Source of the DNA: Allomyces macrogynus ATCC 38327
Taxonomy: Eukaryota; Blastocladiomycota; Blastocladiomycetes; Blastocladiales; Blastocladiaceae
DNA length: 51,558 nt
Reading direction: 5' to 3'
NCBI GenBank assembly: GCA_000151295.1
Contig: GG745363.1
Span: 307,005-358,562 of the forward strand
This document shows, one piece after another, positions 34,968-47,785 of the stretch. The notes beneath the pieces are model-generated. The model searched no databases and had not been told where the DNA came from. It saw only the letters and a list, made by a program, of their open reading frames with translations. The position numbers and the translations under genes are program-made. Each line of letters begins with the position of its first letter. The first letter of the stretch is position 1.

Positions 34968-35330
34968 CACCTTGCCACCTTCCACCCGGCCCCCCTTCCT
35001 GCACAAACTCTCTGTGAGCACAGAAATTTAGACAGATTTCGGGTTCCACTTCTCAGGAATCGAGATGGCGTGCTGCAGTACTACCTTTCGTTCATTTCGT
35101 TCGTTCATTGGTTCCGCGCAAAAAATGTTGTGGTGTTCCCCATATCCTTGTTCCTTTGAACGTACAATTCTAGTCCCAACATGTTGGGTTTTTCCGGTCA
35201 GGATTCGCGTCAGGGGCCTTCAACAGCAATCGAGGTATTAACAATCAAGATGGGGAAAAAACACTCTGACCGTGCTCAAGGGCAACACGACCAAGTGTTG
35301 CTCAAGCACATGCCATCGCCTGTGCGTTAG

Positions 35331-35376
35331 GTGTGTGTCAGGATTCGAACCTGCCACCAGTTAAATGTAAATCACC
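35331..35376 (-). other. tRNA-like relic, 3' half resembling tRNA-Val(UAC)
   Basis: On the minus strand, an anticodon-like loop TTTACAT (with a 4-of-5 stem) is followed by TGGTG and a T-arm-like GCAGG-TTCGAAT-CCTGA. No matching acceptor 5' strand or D arm occurs at the right distance upstream, so it cannot fold as a full tRNA. It may be a decayed tRNA half, a piece of a tRNA-derived short interspersed element, or coincidence. Confidence 0.25.
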
Positions 35377-35541
35377 ACATTACTCCTGACCCCATCAATC
35401 ATCCCAGCCAAGTTTGGATAATCATTTCTTGCCGTTCATCCTCTGCACGCGATGCAAACTCGGTGCTGCATTTTTCCGTGAACAGCTCACCATCTTGGTC
35501 ACGGTATCGCGATTACATTTATGCTTCTGATGAGCCAAACA

Positions 35542-36539
35542 TGTTCACACCCGCACGAACTTGGGTGTACACAACAAGACAGTCCAAAACGACACCAAAC
35601 CGCTGCGCGCTGTCCCAAAGCCCTCCACCCGTCCACGATCCACAGTGGAGCACCGTCTTGCCAAACGCGTCGGGATCAAATGGCTTGCCAAACCGGCCGC
35701 CATTTGAAACTTTTCGGGGTCGTTCTCGCCGTCCTGTGACTGCATCATGGCCGCCTTAAAACGCACGGGCGGGGCTATTTTCGAGTCGATAATGCACTTG
35801 CAGGCCATGCGCTCAACTTACGCCGCGAACTCTGGAATTGGGGCAAGCTCTGCAATTGACGTGCCAGTCGTGTGCATCAGCGCAAAGTACCCGACCCACA
35901 GGTGACCAATCCAATCGAGAGCGTGCATGAGCGAATACTCAATCATGAACAGTCGCTGCGCGTCGTTGAGGGCAGGAATCGACTGTGGACCAGCGCACAC
36001 TCGGGCAGTGCCCATCATAATTGGCCCCTTGGTGGGATGACAGACAAATACTCGCCCTATTTATCGGCGAGGAAGGCAAAGTGATTTTCTTGCGGTTCAG
36101 TAAGATCCAATCCAACGGGCCGAGCAACGAGCGCGATTGTAATGGTCTGGGACCCAACATGGTGCAAGAACGATGACTGGAAGGCCAAATGCGAAATCGT
36201 GTGGCGGTTCGTGTCGGCAACAGCACCTGCGAGCACGTCAACGTTGGTACAGCCCGTCGTGTAGTCCCACTCGTCAATGCGGAACCAATAACCCGAAGAG
36301 AAAGGCCCAAACCAGTGGTACGAGAGATACGCCCACGTCCCACCCGACTCGCTGTGGATATGGTACTCGGCCCTTATCTGACGCACTTTCAGCGTGATGG
36401 GAAGCGCGCCCGAGTGCCATTCGGTTTCTGGACACTTGAGCGGTGGCATCCTGCCCAGTGGTGGCGGGGCTGGCGCCGTCTTGGGACGATGCTGCGCTTG
36501 GCTGGAGGATGCAGGTTGGTTGGTGCTTGTGCCGCTCAT
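35542..36539 (-). pseudogene. Copy A of an unrecognised paralogue family (decayed)
   Basis: From ATG 36539 (MSGTSTNQPASSSQ) the frame shares with copy B a conserved core: CPETEWHSGALPI, YHIHSESGGTWAYLS, SGYWFRIDEW, NVDVLAGAV, HLAF. It then breaks. There is a stop at 36057-36059 where copy B continues, and a frame change before VCAGPQSIPALNDAQRLFMI. A TAA after PEFAA corresponds to the Tyr codon of copy B (PEFTAYIERIACKC). A further shift near 35700 precedes GRFGKPFDPDAFGK, the counterpart of GPFGKPFDPDA in B. The C-terminal ordered part has helices around LDWIGHLW. The family is unknown to me. Copies A and B are head to head, 181 bp apart. Several independent lesions make it a pseudogene. Confidence 0.7.
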
Positions 36540-36720
36540 AGTCGCGAAAATGTGGGGAGAAGAAAGCGAGTGCCACATCCAATCGGTGATGCTTTCTGGC
36601 AGAGCAAAACATGAGTGACACAGGATCTAACCCAATCTTGGCAAGCACCATCCTTCAGTCGCCTCGGCTCAGAAATCACGTTTCTCTGGCCTTCATTTTC
36701 CTAGGCCACCAACCGTTCAA

Positions 36721-37804
36721 ATGGCATTCGAATCCTACAAAGTATCAGGGCTCCTTCTCCACACCATGCATTTTCAGTTCCCACGTCCGCCCGTTGGTCC
36801 TCAACGTCAATCGTTGCCATATCCAACAGAGACGTTGTGGCCAGCAGGTCCCAAGACGGCGCCGTTCCCACCTGTTCTTGGCCAGAAGCCTCCACGCAAG
36901 TTCCCCGAAACTAAATGGCATTCGGGCGTGCTTCCCATCTCGCTGCAAGGGGTGCGATACGGCATCAAGTACCATGTCCACTGCGAAACGGGCGGGACCT
37001 GGGCGTTTCTTTCCTTGTGCGGCAGTGTTGTCCCTGCGGGCTATTGGTTCCGCATCGACGAGTGGGCCAACACGGGCTATGCCAATGTCGACGTGGTGGC
37101 GGGTGCCGTCCCCAACACGAGCCGTTTCACGGTTCGGCATCTGGCCTTCCGGAGCACATTGGGATCTCCGACTTCTATGGCCGCCCAGACTCGCTCGTCG
37201 ACGCGAAACTCACTGAAGAAGACTCACGGCATGCATTGCTCGCCAAAATATGGCGAGTGTATGGACTGTGTCACACCCAATCCGCCCGATGTGAAGTTTC
37301 GCCCTATCCCAGTGTGCGCGGGACCAGAGTCGATTCCGGCCCTCAACGATGCGCAGCGGCTGTTCATGATCAAGTACTCGCTCGTGCACGTTTTCGACTG
37401 GATTGTTCACTTGTGGGCGCAGTACCCGACCGAAGCGCCCGTGATTGCGCTTATGCGCACGTCGGCCACGTCCTCCCCCGGCCACGTCCTACCCGCACCG
37501 GCAGTGCTCGCTTCCCGAGTTTACGGCGTATATTGAACGCATCGCCTGCAAGTGCACTCTCGACTCGAAAATGGCGCCGCCAGTGGGTTTCAAGGCCGCG
37601 AAGTTCCAATCCCCATGGGGCGCCAACGATCCGGACAAGTTCGAAGACGGTCCGTTCGGCAAACCGTTTGACCCTGACGCTGTTGACAAGGTTATGGTGC
37701 ACCGCGACTCGGGGAAAAATAACGAGAAGTGGGACAAGCGGTTGCAGAACGGTGTCTTTTTGGACGGGCTGGCCACGTACGCGCCGATTCGGCAGGGTTT
37801 GTGA
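36721..37804 (+). pseudogene. Copy B of the unrecognised paralogue family (least damaged copy)
   Basis: Starts at ATG 36721 (alternatively 36766). Residues from about 60 give FPETKWHSGVLPISLQ, YHVHCETGGTWAFLS, AGYWFRIDEW and NVDVVAGAV. At about 37145 the frame changes: a helical segment RPDSLVDAKLTEEDSRHALL lies in another frame because a few bases present in copy A are missing. A possible intron near 37273-37319 (GTCACA... CCCAG) would join to CAGPESIPALNDAQRLFMI and VFDWIVHLWAQYPTEAPVIAL. A second frame change near 37490 leads to PEFTAYIERIACKCTLDSKM, FGKPFDPDA and the end YAPIRQGL. No signal peptide or membrane helix is seen. It may be a recently dead gene or one damaged by assembly errors; function unknown. 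Confidence 0.6.
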
Positions 37805-38217
37805 TCTTATCGTTTGTGTCGAAATGAATGAACGTGGTGATTGCTTTTGTTCTGCTTGGCGCGGTTGCCCTCGAGAATGTGATGCCAGCCGGCAGAGCGA
37901 GAGTCCAATGATTTGCGCGGCCTGTTCAAACAGTCGAAAAAACACTGCGGACTGCGACTGCCTCACCGTTGCCAGCAGCAAACCGGCTTGAATGACGGCG
38001 CTCCGAAAAATGAAGCACCTGGTCATGATAAAGCTTTAATCCTTAAAATTGATCGAGCAACGGAGCAAGTGAGCCCTGGGCCGCGACCGACAAACAATAG
38101 TGCCGCCCCATGAGCATCCATTCTTCGATTTCATCAAAAATCTCGAGCTTGGCAATTCTAAGTTCGACCCAAACCGCCTCTCGGTTGTCAGCGACCAATC
38201 ACTCGCACCGCCGAAGT
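37805..38217. other. Intergenic between convergent genes
   Basis: About 410 bases between the end of copy B (plus) and the stop of the LCMT1 gene (minus), so two 3' flanks. No other feature seen. Confidence 0.4.
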
Positions 38218-39302
38218 TCAAACCATCACGTACCGCGCCTTCTCCTCATCGGGCACATGTTTCGCCCAATACTCATTCATATCCATCGTCTCCACCCGCG
38301 CAAACTCGCTCAGCTGCGCGCGGTGCGCGTCGACGGTCGGGACCGCGTGAATTCCCGGCAACTCGATTCCTTGCTCGCTCAGGTTGTGCAGCATCATTTG
38401 ACCAAACGCGTCGTCGGGCACAATGTGGTCGTAGCTGACGACCGCCGCCGAGGGAAGCTGCGCGTGGATCCAGGAGAGAAGCGTCGTCACGGCAGGCGGG
38501 TCGACGTATACGAGAACGCATTCCGCCATGACGAGCGTCGGCTGTGTCGTGTCAAAGCCGCATGCGGAAAGTCGTTCCACGACGGCTGGCCACGCGCGAA
38601 GGTCGCCGCCGAGGAGAGTGTAGCGGCCGTCGGCCGTGGCCGCCGTCGTTTGCTTTCCGTCTAGAACATGGCGCGAGTGAGGATCAATCGTCCCAGACGA
38701 CGGAAGTGCGGTCGAGCCGGACGTACCAAACGTGGCGCCAGGCAGCAGCTCGGCGTACACCTTGCGGTGTCGGCGCAAGCACGAGATCTTGTGCATGACC
38801 GTCTCCGGGAAATCCACTTCAAAGTACCGCACATTGGCTGCTGCGAGTTGGTCCTGCCGCAGCGACGGTCAGCACTATTTTTCGACCGCACGAACAGAAA
38901 ATCCGCGCGCACCTTGTACCGCATCCACCGCGTGTCGGTGCCCGCGCCGAGGCTCAGGACCTGACCCGGTACGCAGTCTTTGGTCACACGCGCAATGAAC
39001 AGTTCGAGCGCCCGGTCGAACGCGTGGATGCGCGCGTAGGTGCCACGATTGATGAGCGGCGGACGACGCGCCGCATGCGCGGCCGACGAGGACACGAATA
39101 TCGACGCGTACACGTCGGTCATGTATCCGACTTGCACGGCGGATCTAGTTGATGCCTGGAATCATCAGCCGTTGCGCGTGGTGCAGTGGCGTCGTTGGGG
39201 ACATGGCGTTGAGAATTACAGGCGTGACAGCGCGGCCACATCGTCGGTGCCGCGCACCACGTCGTCGGGCGACGCGTGCAGATGGGGCGGGTGGCTGCTC
39301 AT
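38218..39302 (-). CDS. PPM1: Leucine carboxyl methyltransferase Ppm1/LCMT1 (PP2A methyltransferase)
   Basis: Exons 39302-39220, 39144-38913 and 38853-38218 give 316 aa, close to yeast Ppm1. Introns are 75 and 59 nt. The first joins SRL-SAVQVGYMTDVYASIFV, the conserved N-terminal block; RRPPLINRGTYAR is at 54-66. The S-adenosylmethionine loop LGAGTDTR is at 93-100, followed by YFEVDFPE and VMAECVLVYV. The enzyme methylates the C-terminal Leu carboxylate of the PP2A catalytic subunit in the cytosol and so controls assembly of PP2A holoenzymes. All diagnostic residues that I know are present. It is an intact gene within a stretch dominated by pseudogenes. Confidence 0.94.
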
Positions 39303-40250
39303 AGTTGCGGGTTGGTGCTTGGTGTGCAGCTTGTGTTGTGCGCGTCGCAACGATGAGTTGTGTTTTTGCTCCTTTTCTGGCCAGTTGCACTTCAATTCTC
39401 TCAAAACGTGACGACCACGTCACTAAGTTGAATGCTGGCGGCTCCGAATCGGACAGAATCATGTTGCTAGGATCAGCCGCCCGACGTTCGGGCAGCCCAC
39501 GGCGGATCTGGGTCGAATGGCGTGCGGTATTGTCCGTTTGGAGCCGATCTTGCTTTCGTTTGGCGATGTGTTCTATGTGGCCGCCTGGTCACGCGAAAGT
39601 ATCAGGTCTGGCGCTGTGCTTCGGCAAAAAAAGGTCGTCCAAAGCATCGTACTGCTATACTGCAAGGGTGCAAAGAGAGTGCCTCAGCAACTCAAACCAA
39701 TGCACGTAGGCGCAGGGCTGCATCAAGGCCCGCCATCCAGTCTAGCTGCCGTGTCGTTCTGACCATTACCCGTTGATACCAATATCATTGGTGCTGCCCG
39801 GCCTATCGCTTTGTTGTCCACCCTGTTCCTGACCGTCCCCGAGCTGGCGACGGCGTCAGGGCCATGTCTCTGAGTGCCAGATCAAGTTGGCCGTGGATCT
39901 GGCGGCCCCCAAGCCCGCTCGCGGTACAAATGCAAGGCAGGGCCGGCTCGCCAATTCGCTGGTAATTTTCAATCACTTGTGTTTGTGACAGTCACTGAGC
40001 ATGAAGGCGCCAGACTCTCCCGCGTGTTGCTGAAAGCATGGGCGGCTCCCGCGACCGAAAAATAATATGGCTTGTTCCTTTTTACATTACCTATCCGACG
40101 GAGATTCGGAGAAGTTCTTGGCAGGCTGGAGAGCATGACAGTCATTTTGCGCATCATGAGTGCCAGCAATGCTTGAACATTTCCTGTGCCCGTTGAGAAT
40201 ATGTCTCCACTATTTACTTCTTCCATCTCGCCATCATTCCCGTCTCCATC
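39303..40250. other. Intergenic, no feature recognised
   Basis: About 950 bases holding the PPM1 promoter at its left end and the upstream flank of copy C at its right end. No frame resembles a known protein, and no RNA gene or repeat family was seen. Confidence 0.4.
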
Positions 40251-41357
40251 ATGGATTCAAGCAAGCACGGCCTCGCCGCCACCACTACCAGTGCCGCTCA
40301 CAGCTTCGCCCAGTTGATGAAAAACATGACTTGCGACGACCATGCTGGTCACTACAGTGGCCTGTCAATTCGCAGCACCGCTCTTGTCGCTGAGGATGCG
40401 GCATCACCGCCGAGTGCGAGTGGACAAGACGAGCACAACCTGCACGACCCACGTCGGATTGGTCCCAATCCGCACTATATGCCCACCTCCCACTGACTCG
40501 CCCGACCTACTTCCCCACCGCCGACTGGTACTCTGGCCAGCTGTATGTGACGCTCGCCAAGACAGGGCATCCGGTCGAGTCCCACATTGACATTGACGGG
40601 CATCACCTGGGCGTACCTCGGGAACGCCTGGGACTGTGCTGCCCCCTCCGGGTACTGGTTCCGAAATCTCGACTGGATGAACACGTTTGGGTGGACGCAC
40701 GACCCGCTCGCCATGTCCGTTCTCGGCATCGACCACTGGGTCTTTGAAACCGAGTTCCTCAAACCACGTCGGGATCCCCACCGGATTTATGCGCCGTCAC
40801 CCTGCCGAATACGCGGCCGCGCATGGGCTCAGCGAGACCGAGATGGCGCGAATCAGCGACTTGGCCGCGCAGTACGGCGACTCTGAACCGCTGTACCCGG
40901 ACGGGTTCGCCCCCGTCGTGACGCCCGCGCCGCGATCGAGTACGCACTCGTGCGCGTGTTTGACTGGATCGAGCACCTGGGGCAGAGGTACCCGACCGAG
41001 ACCCCCGTGATCGCGCTTGCGCACACGGTCGGGCTCCGTCCGATCGAGCGCAATCGGGACATGTACCGCTTCATGGAAATGTTGGAACGGATCGCGTGCA
41101 AGTGGATTGCCGAGTCGAACATGGCGCCGCCGCCGAGGTAGAACAAGGTGACGTGGATTGGGCATGAGGGACACCGGGACCCGAAGAAACTCCAGGCGGG
41201 CGGGCGGTTCCGGCAGGCGCGGTTCAATTCACTTCTAGTGCAACGGTCGGCCACGCCAGCACCGCGGGAGCGCGAGGGGCCGTGGGCCGTAGCGCAGAGG
41301 GTGCGCGGGTTTGAGATGGTGGAGAATCGGTCGACGTACAATGATGATTTGTATTGA
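40251..41357 (+). pseudogene. Copy C of the unrecognised paralogue family (heavily decayed)
   Basis: Begins with ATG 40251 (MDSSKHGLAATTTS). Family segments follow in several frames: TYFPTADWYSGQLYVTL in one, TGITWAYLGNAWDCAAPSGY and WFRNLDWMNTFG in another, HPAEYAAAHGLSETEMARIS in a third, and VRVFDWIEHLGQRYPTETPV then ERIACKWIAESNMAPPPR back in the second, ended by TAG at 41139-41141. The same frame continues to 41357 with a tail similar in position to those of A and B. At least four frame changes and one stop make this a pseudogene. It is more divergent from A and B than they are from each other, so the duplication that produced it is probably older. Confidence 0.7.
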
Positions 41358-41794
41358 TTGGGATTTCAAAGCCGATGAGTTGGAAGGATCGTTGGTTGCA
41401 GTAGCAACCTGCTCTGCAGTGTGACAAGGACGAAGTCGGCCAGCAAGGAGTGATGCGCAGGGTGGAGAAGAGTTGGAGAGCAGTTGCGAAATGTATTCGC
41501 TGCAAATATGGATTAGGCAGGATGTTTGTCAACTTTTTGTAAATCAGTGGAGATTCATAGAGATCTATGTTCTGACACGACAGACAGCAATCGGCAAGCA
41601 TGTCGTTCACAGCCAGGTCGCAGCAGTGCAGGCAACGGCACCAGGAACGACAATCGATCCATGCCAACGCCTGCCAGAGAGAGTCCACAAGCATGCAAGC
41701 CGAGTATTTTATCCATATTGGTACACGCACCGGCCCCGCATGTAATAATCCACCAAACGAAACAGCAAAACACGCCCTCACTCGTCATCTCGAC
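41358..41794. other. Intergenic between convergent units
   Basis: About 440 bases between the end of copy C and the CBS stop codon. A/T-richer than the genes, consistent with 3' flanks; nothing else recognised. Confidence 0.4.
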
Positions 41795-43477
41795 TTAGAC
41801 CTTGGACTGCACGAGCCACGCCATCAAGTCGATCTTGGTGACGACCGCGACAACCGCGTGCGACCCGGGCGTCGTGACGACACCGGCCGAGTTCTTCTCA
41901 AAGAACGCCGACAGGTCGGCCAACGGCGTGTCGGGCGTGATCACAAAGTACTCCTTGGCCTTGGTGTCAAAGTGGAACATGGCGTCGTCGACGGGCGAGT
42001 TGAGCGTGACCCGGCCCGAACTCACACGCGACAGAATGTTCCCGAGCGTGACGAGCCCAACAATTGGGGCATTCGCCGCCCCCGACGCGACGACCGGCAG
42101 CTGGTCGAACCCGTTCTTCTGCATGACGAGCACGGCGTCGCGGCACGCCGTCCCGCGCGTCGCCGTCACGGCGCGCGGCAGCTTCAAGTCGGCGACGGTC
42201 GCGCCGCGGAACGGCGCCAGCCGCTGCTCCTCCTCGGCAACCGTCTCGGCAGAGATGAACCCGTTCTTCTTCATCCACGCGTCCGACAGGAACTTGGTCA
42301 TGTAGTTGCGCACCGAGTCGGGCAAAATCACGACCACCTTGCTGCCGGCGGGGAGGTTCGCGTGCTTGATCGCGCGAATCGCGCCCGCAACGGCTGTACC
42401 CGACGACCCACCGCACAGGAGACCCTCGTGCCGGATCAGACGACGCGCCATAAGGAACGACTCCTTGTCCTCGGTCTTGATCCAGAAATCCACGAGCGAC
42501 CGGTCGAGCGCTTCCGGGATAAAGTCGTACCCGATGCCCTCCACCTGGTATGACGTGATAGCGCCGTTCAGGTTGGCGGGCTGCGCCAAGATCGAACCGA
42601 CCGGGTCGAGCCCGACAATCTGGATCTTCGGGCACGCTTCCTTGAGCCGCTTGGCAGTCCCCGACAGCGTGCCGCCCGTGCCCGCGCCGGCCACGTACAT
42701 GGCCACGTCCGAACCCAACGCATCCACAATCTCCTCGGCGGTCCCGTAGTAGTGCGCGAGCGGGTTGTTCGGGTTCGCGTACTGGTCGAGAATCACCGAG
42801 TTTGGAATCTCCTTGTTGAGGCGCTTGGCGACACCAATGTGCGACTCGGGCGCGTCCCAGGCGGCCTCGGTCGGCGTGCGGATAATCTCGGCACCGAGCG
42901 CCTTGAGGACATCGACCTTCTCCTGCGACATCTTTTCGGGCAAAGTAATGATGCACCGGTAGCCTTTGACGGCAGCCGCGAGCGCGAGACCGATGCCCGT
43001 GTTGCCGGACGTCGGCTCAATGATCGTGTACCCGGGCTTCAGGATCCCGGCCTTCTCGGCTTCCTCGACCATGCGCTTGGCGATACGGTCCTTGACGGAC
43101 CCACCGGCGTTGAAGTACTCGCACTTGACGTCTGCATGACGTGGAACGGGCGGAGGGCGAGCGTGACAGTCAGATTGCTGCGTTCATAGCGGGCGTCGTT
43201 CTGTCGTCGCCATCCTCATCCTCGAACCGACGACACTGGGGGTGCGAGGGGTCGGAAGTGGAGTTGCGGATAGGGAGAAAGGAGAGGAAGCTTTCTTGCC
43301 CATCGCTTCACACTCGGCCCACTCAACGGCCAACACCACGAGCACTCATCTTTACGTACAGACTTCAACATGACCAACGCCCTCCTGCGCTGGAATCTTC
43401 TGCAACCGCACGAGCGGCGTGTTGCCGATATGGTCGAGGACCGTCGAGCAGACCTTGGGTTCCGGCGTGACGGGCAT
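41795..43477 (-). CDS. CYS4: Cystathionine beta-synthase
   Basis: Two exons, 43477-43360 and 43131-41795, join across a 228-nt intron to 484 aa. The N-terminus ([20 protein letters not shown]) starts directly at the PLP fold, without the heme-binding extension of animal enzymes, as in yeast Cys4. Lys53 in GGSVKDR is the Schiff-base lysine; TSGNTG at 80-85, GTGGT at 190-194 and GGSSGTA at 280-286 (phosphate-binding loop) complete the active site. A C-terminal pair of CBS motifs (about 350-480, with DQLPVV and [10 protein letters not shown]) is a likely regulatory module. The enzyme condenses serine and homocysteine to cystathionine, the first step of transsulfuration to cysteine, in the cytosol. 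The subfamily call over O-acetylserine sulfhydrylase rests on the CBS-domain tail and length. Confidence 0.95.
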
Positions 43478-44070
43478 GGTGGATGGAAGAGGTGGTGGTG
43501 GAATGTGGCGTGCTGGGAGAGAACGAGCTCGCAATGACCGGACGGTGCGGCCGGTCGGTTTTGAGCGCGGGCGGGAAATGCAACGTGTGCAGCAGGGGAG
43601 AAGGAGAAGAAGCGACGGTGAAGAGGCGACGCTGGAGAGAAGAGGAGAAGCAGAGGGCGAGGTTGGGGCAGCAGGTGCAGGCAAAAAGTCGGTGATCAGG
43701 TCAGCGCAAGGCCGGAAATGACCTGTCTTTGCACACGCGCCGAATGACTGCCCTCAACGCTGGCGCCATCGCCGCTCCGTCGACCGGGCCTGGCATAGTC
43801 TTGTTCACTTGCATTTTCGCGGCAGTTGAACGTGCCTTGGCACGAGTGGAGCCCATTTGATTCTTGCGTGTCTGCCTATTGACACGCTCACGATCAACGG
43901 GAACTACCGCACGAGCCATGAAAACTATAATGGATGGTGGGCGCGCCCCTCTTCCACGACAACACATCACTCCATTCGCTCGTGCCGCGCTGCGGGTCCC
44001 GCGCATGAGCGCGTCGCCCCGTCGAGGATGCGCTCCACTCCGGCCCACGCCGACTTGCGCGACGCGGGCA
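43478..44070. other. Intergenic, no feature recognised
   Basis: About 590 bases between CBS and PRP4, both on the minus strand. It should contain the CBS promoter (right of 43477) and the PRP4 3' flank (left of 44071). No other gene found. Confidence 0.4.
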
Positions 44071-47337
<3,267 letters not shown>

Positions 47338-47411
47338 CACCCAACGCGGGGGTCGAACCCGCAGCCTTCTGATTAGAAGTCAGATGCGCTAGCCAATTGC
47401 GCCAGTCGGGC
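47338..47411 (-). tRNA. tRNA-Arg (anticodon UCU)
   Basis: Folds as a complete 74-nt cloverleaf: 7-bp acceptor (GCCCGAC with GTTGGGT, two G-U pairs, discriminator G), D arm GCGC-AATTGGCTA-GCGC, anticodon stem TCTGA/TCAGA with loop CTTCTAA, 5-nt variable loop AGGCT, and T arm GCGGG-TTCGACC-CCCGC. The anticodon TCT reads AGA and AGG. No intron. It closely resembles the yeast tRNA-Arg(UCU) as I remember it. Confidence 0.96.
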
Positions 47412-47785
47412 GTGCCGCAAAATCTTGATTAAATGCGGGTCTGCGGGGCCCTAAGGATCTATTTGCAGCATTCCGGAAACCACGCGGGAAAACCGAATGT
47501 GACCGGCGCTCTGCTTATTGTAATGGTTTCCGGGTCGAGTTTTCTTGAGAACGCCGCCGCAGCGCGTCGGCAGCATCAGGCTTTGCCGACTTGGTTTCCT
47601 GCCGGCGCTGCACGCGAGCACCACCTGCCTCCGTCGATGCCAGCGACTTGCTGCTCTTGCTCAACCATCCCATCGTGCAACCACCACCACCACCACCACC
47701 GCCACTACGACCACCAGCGACCACCACGGCCACCCACGAGATCCGCGCACGCTAGCAGCACCAATACCCACAAGTTTTGGCCACG
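47412..47785. other. Intergenic upstream of the large low-complexity gene
   Basis: Includes the 5' flank of the tRNA (minus strand) and the leader of the gene starting at 47786. A CCACCA repeat lies at about 47679-47700. Nothing else recognised. Confidence 0.4.

Larger units (their letters stand above)
34773..35541. other. Intergenic; GCAA microsatellite and tRNA-like relic
   Basis: Apart from the GCAA tract (34945-34967) and a tRNA-like remnant (35331-35376, minus), I see no gene. The DNA is less GC-rich than its surroundings. Confidence 0.4.
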
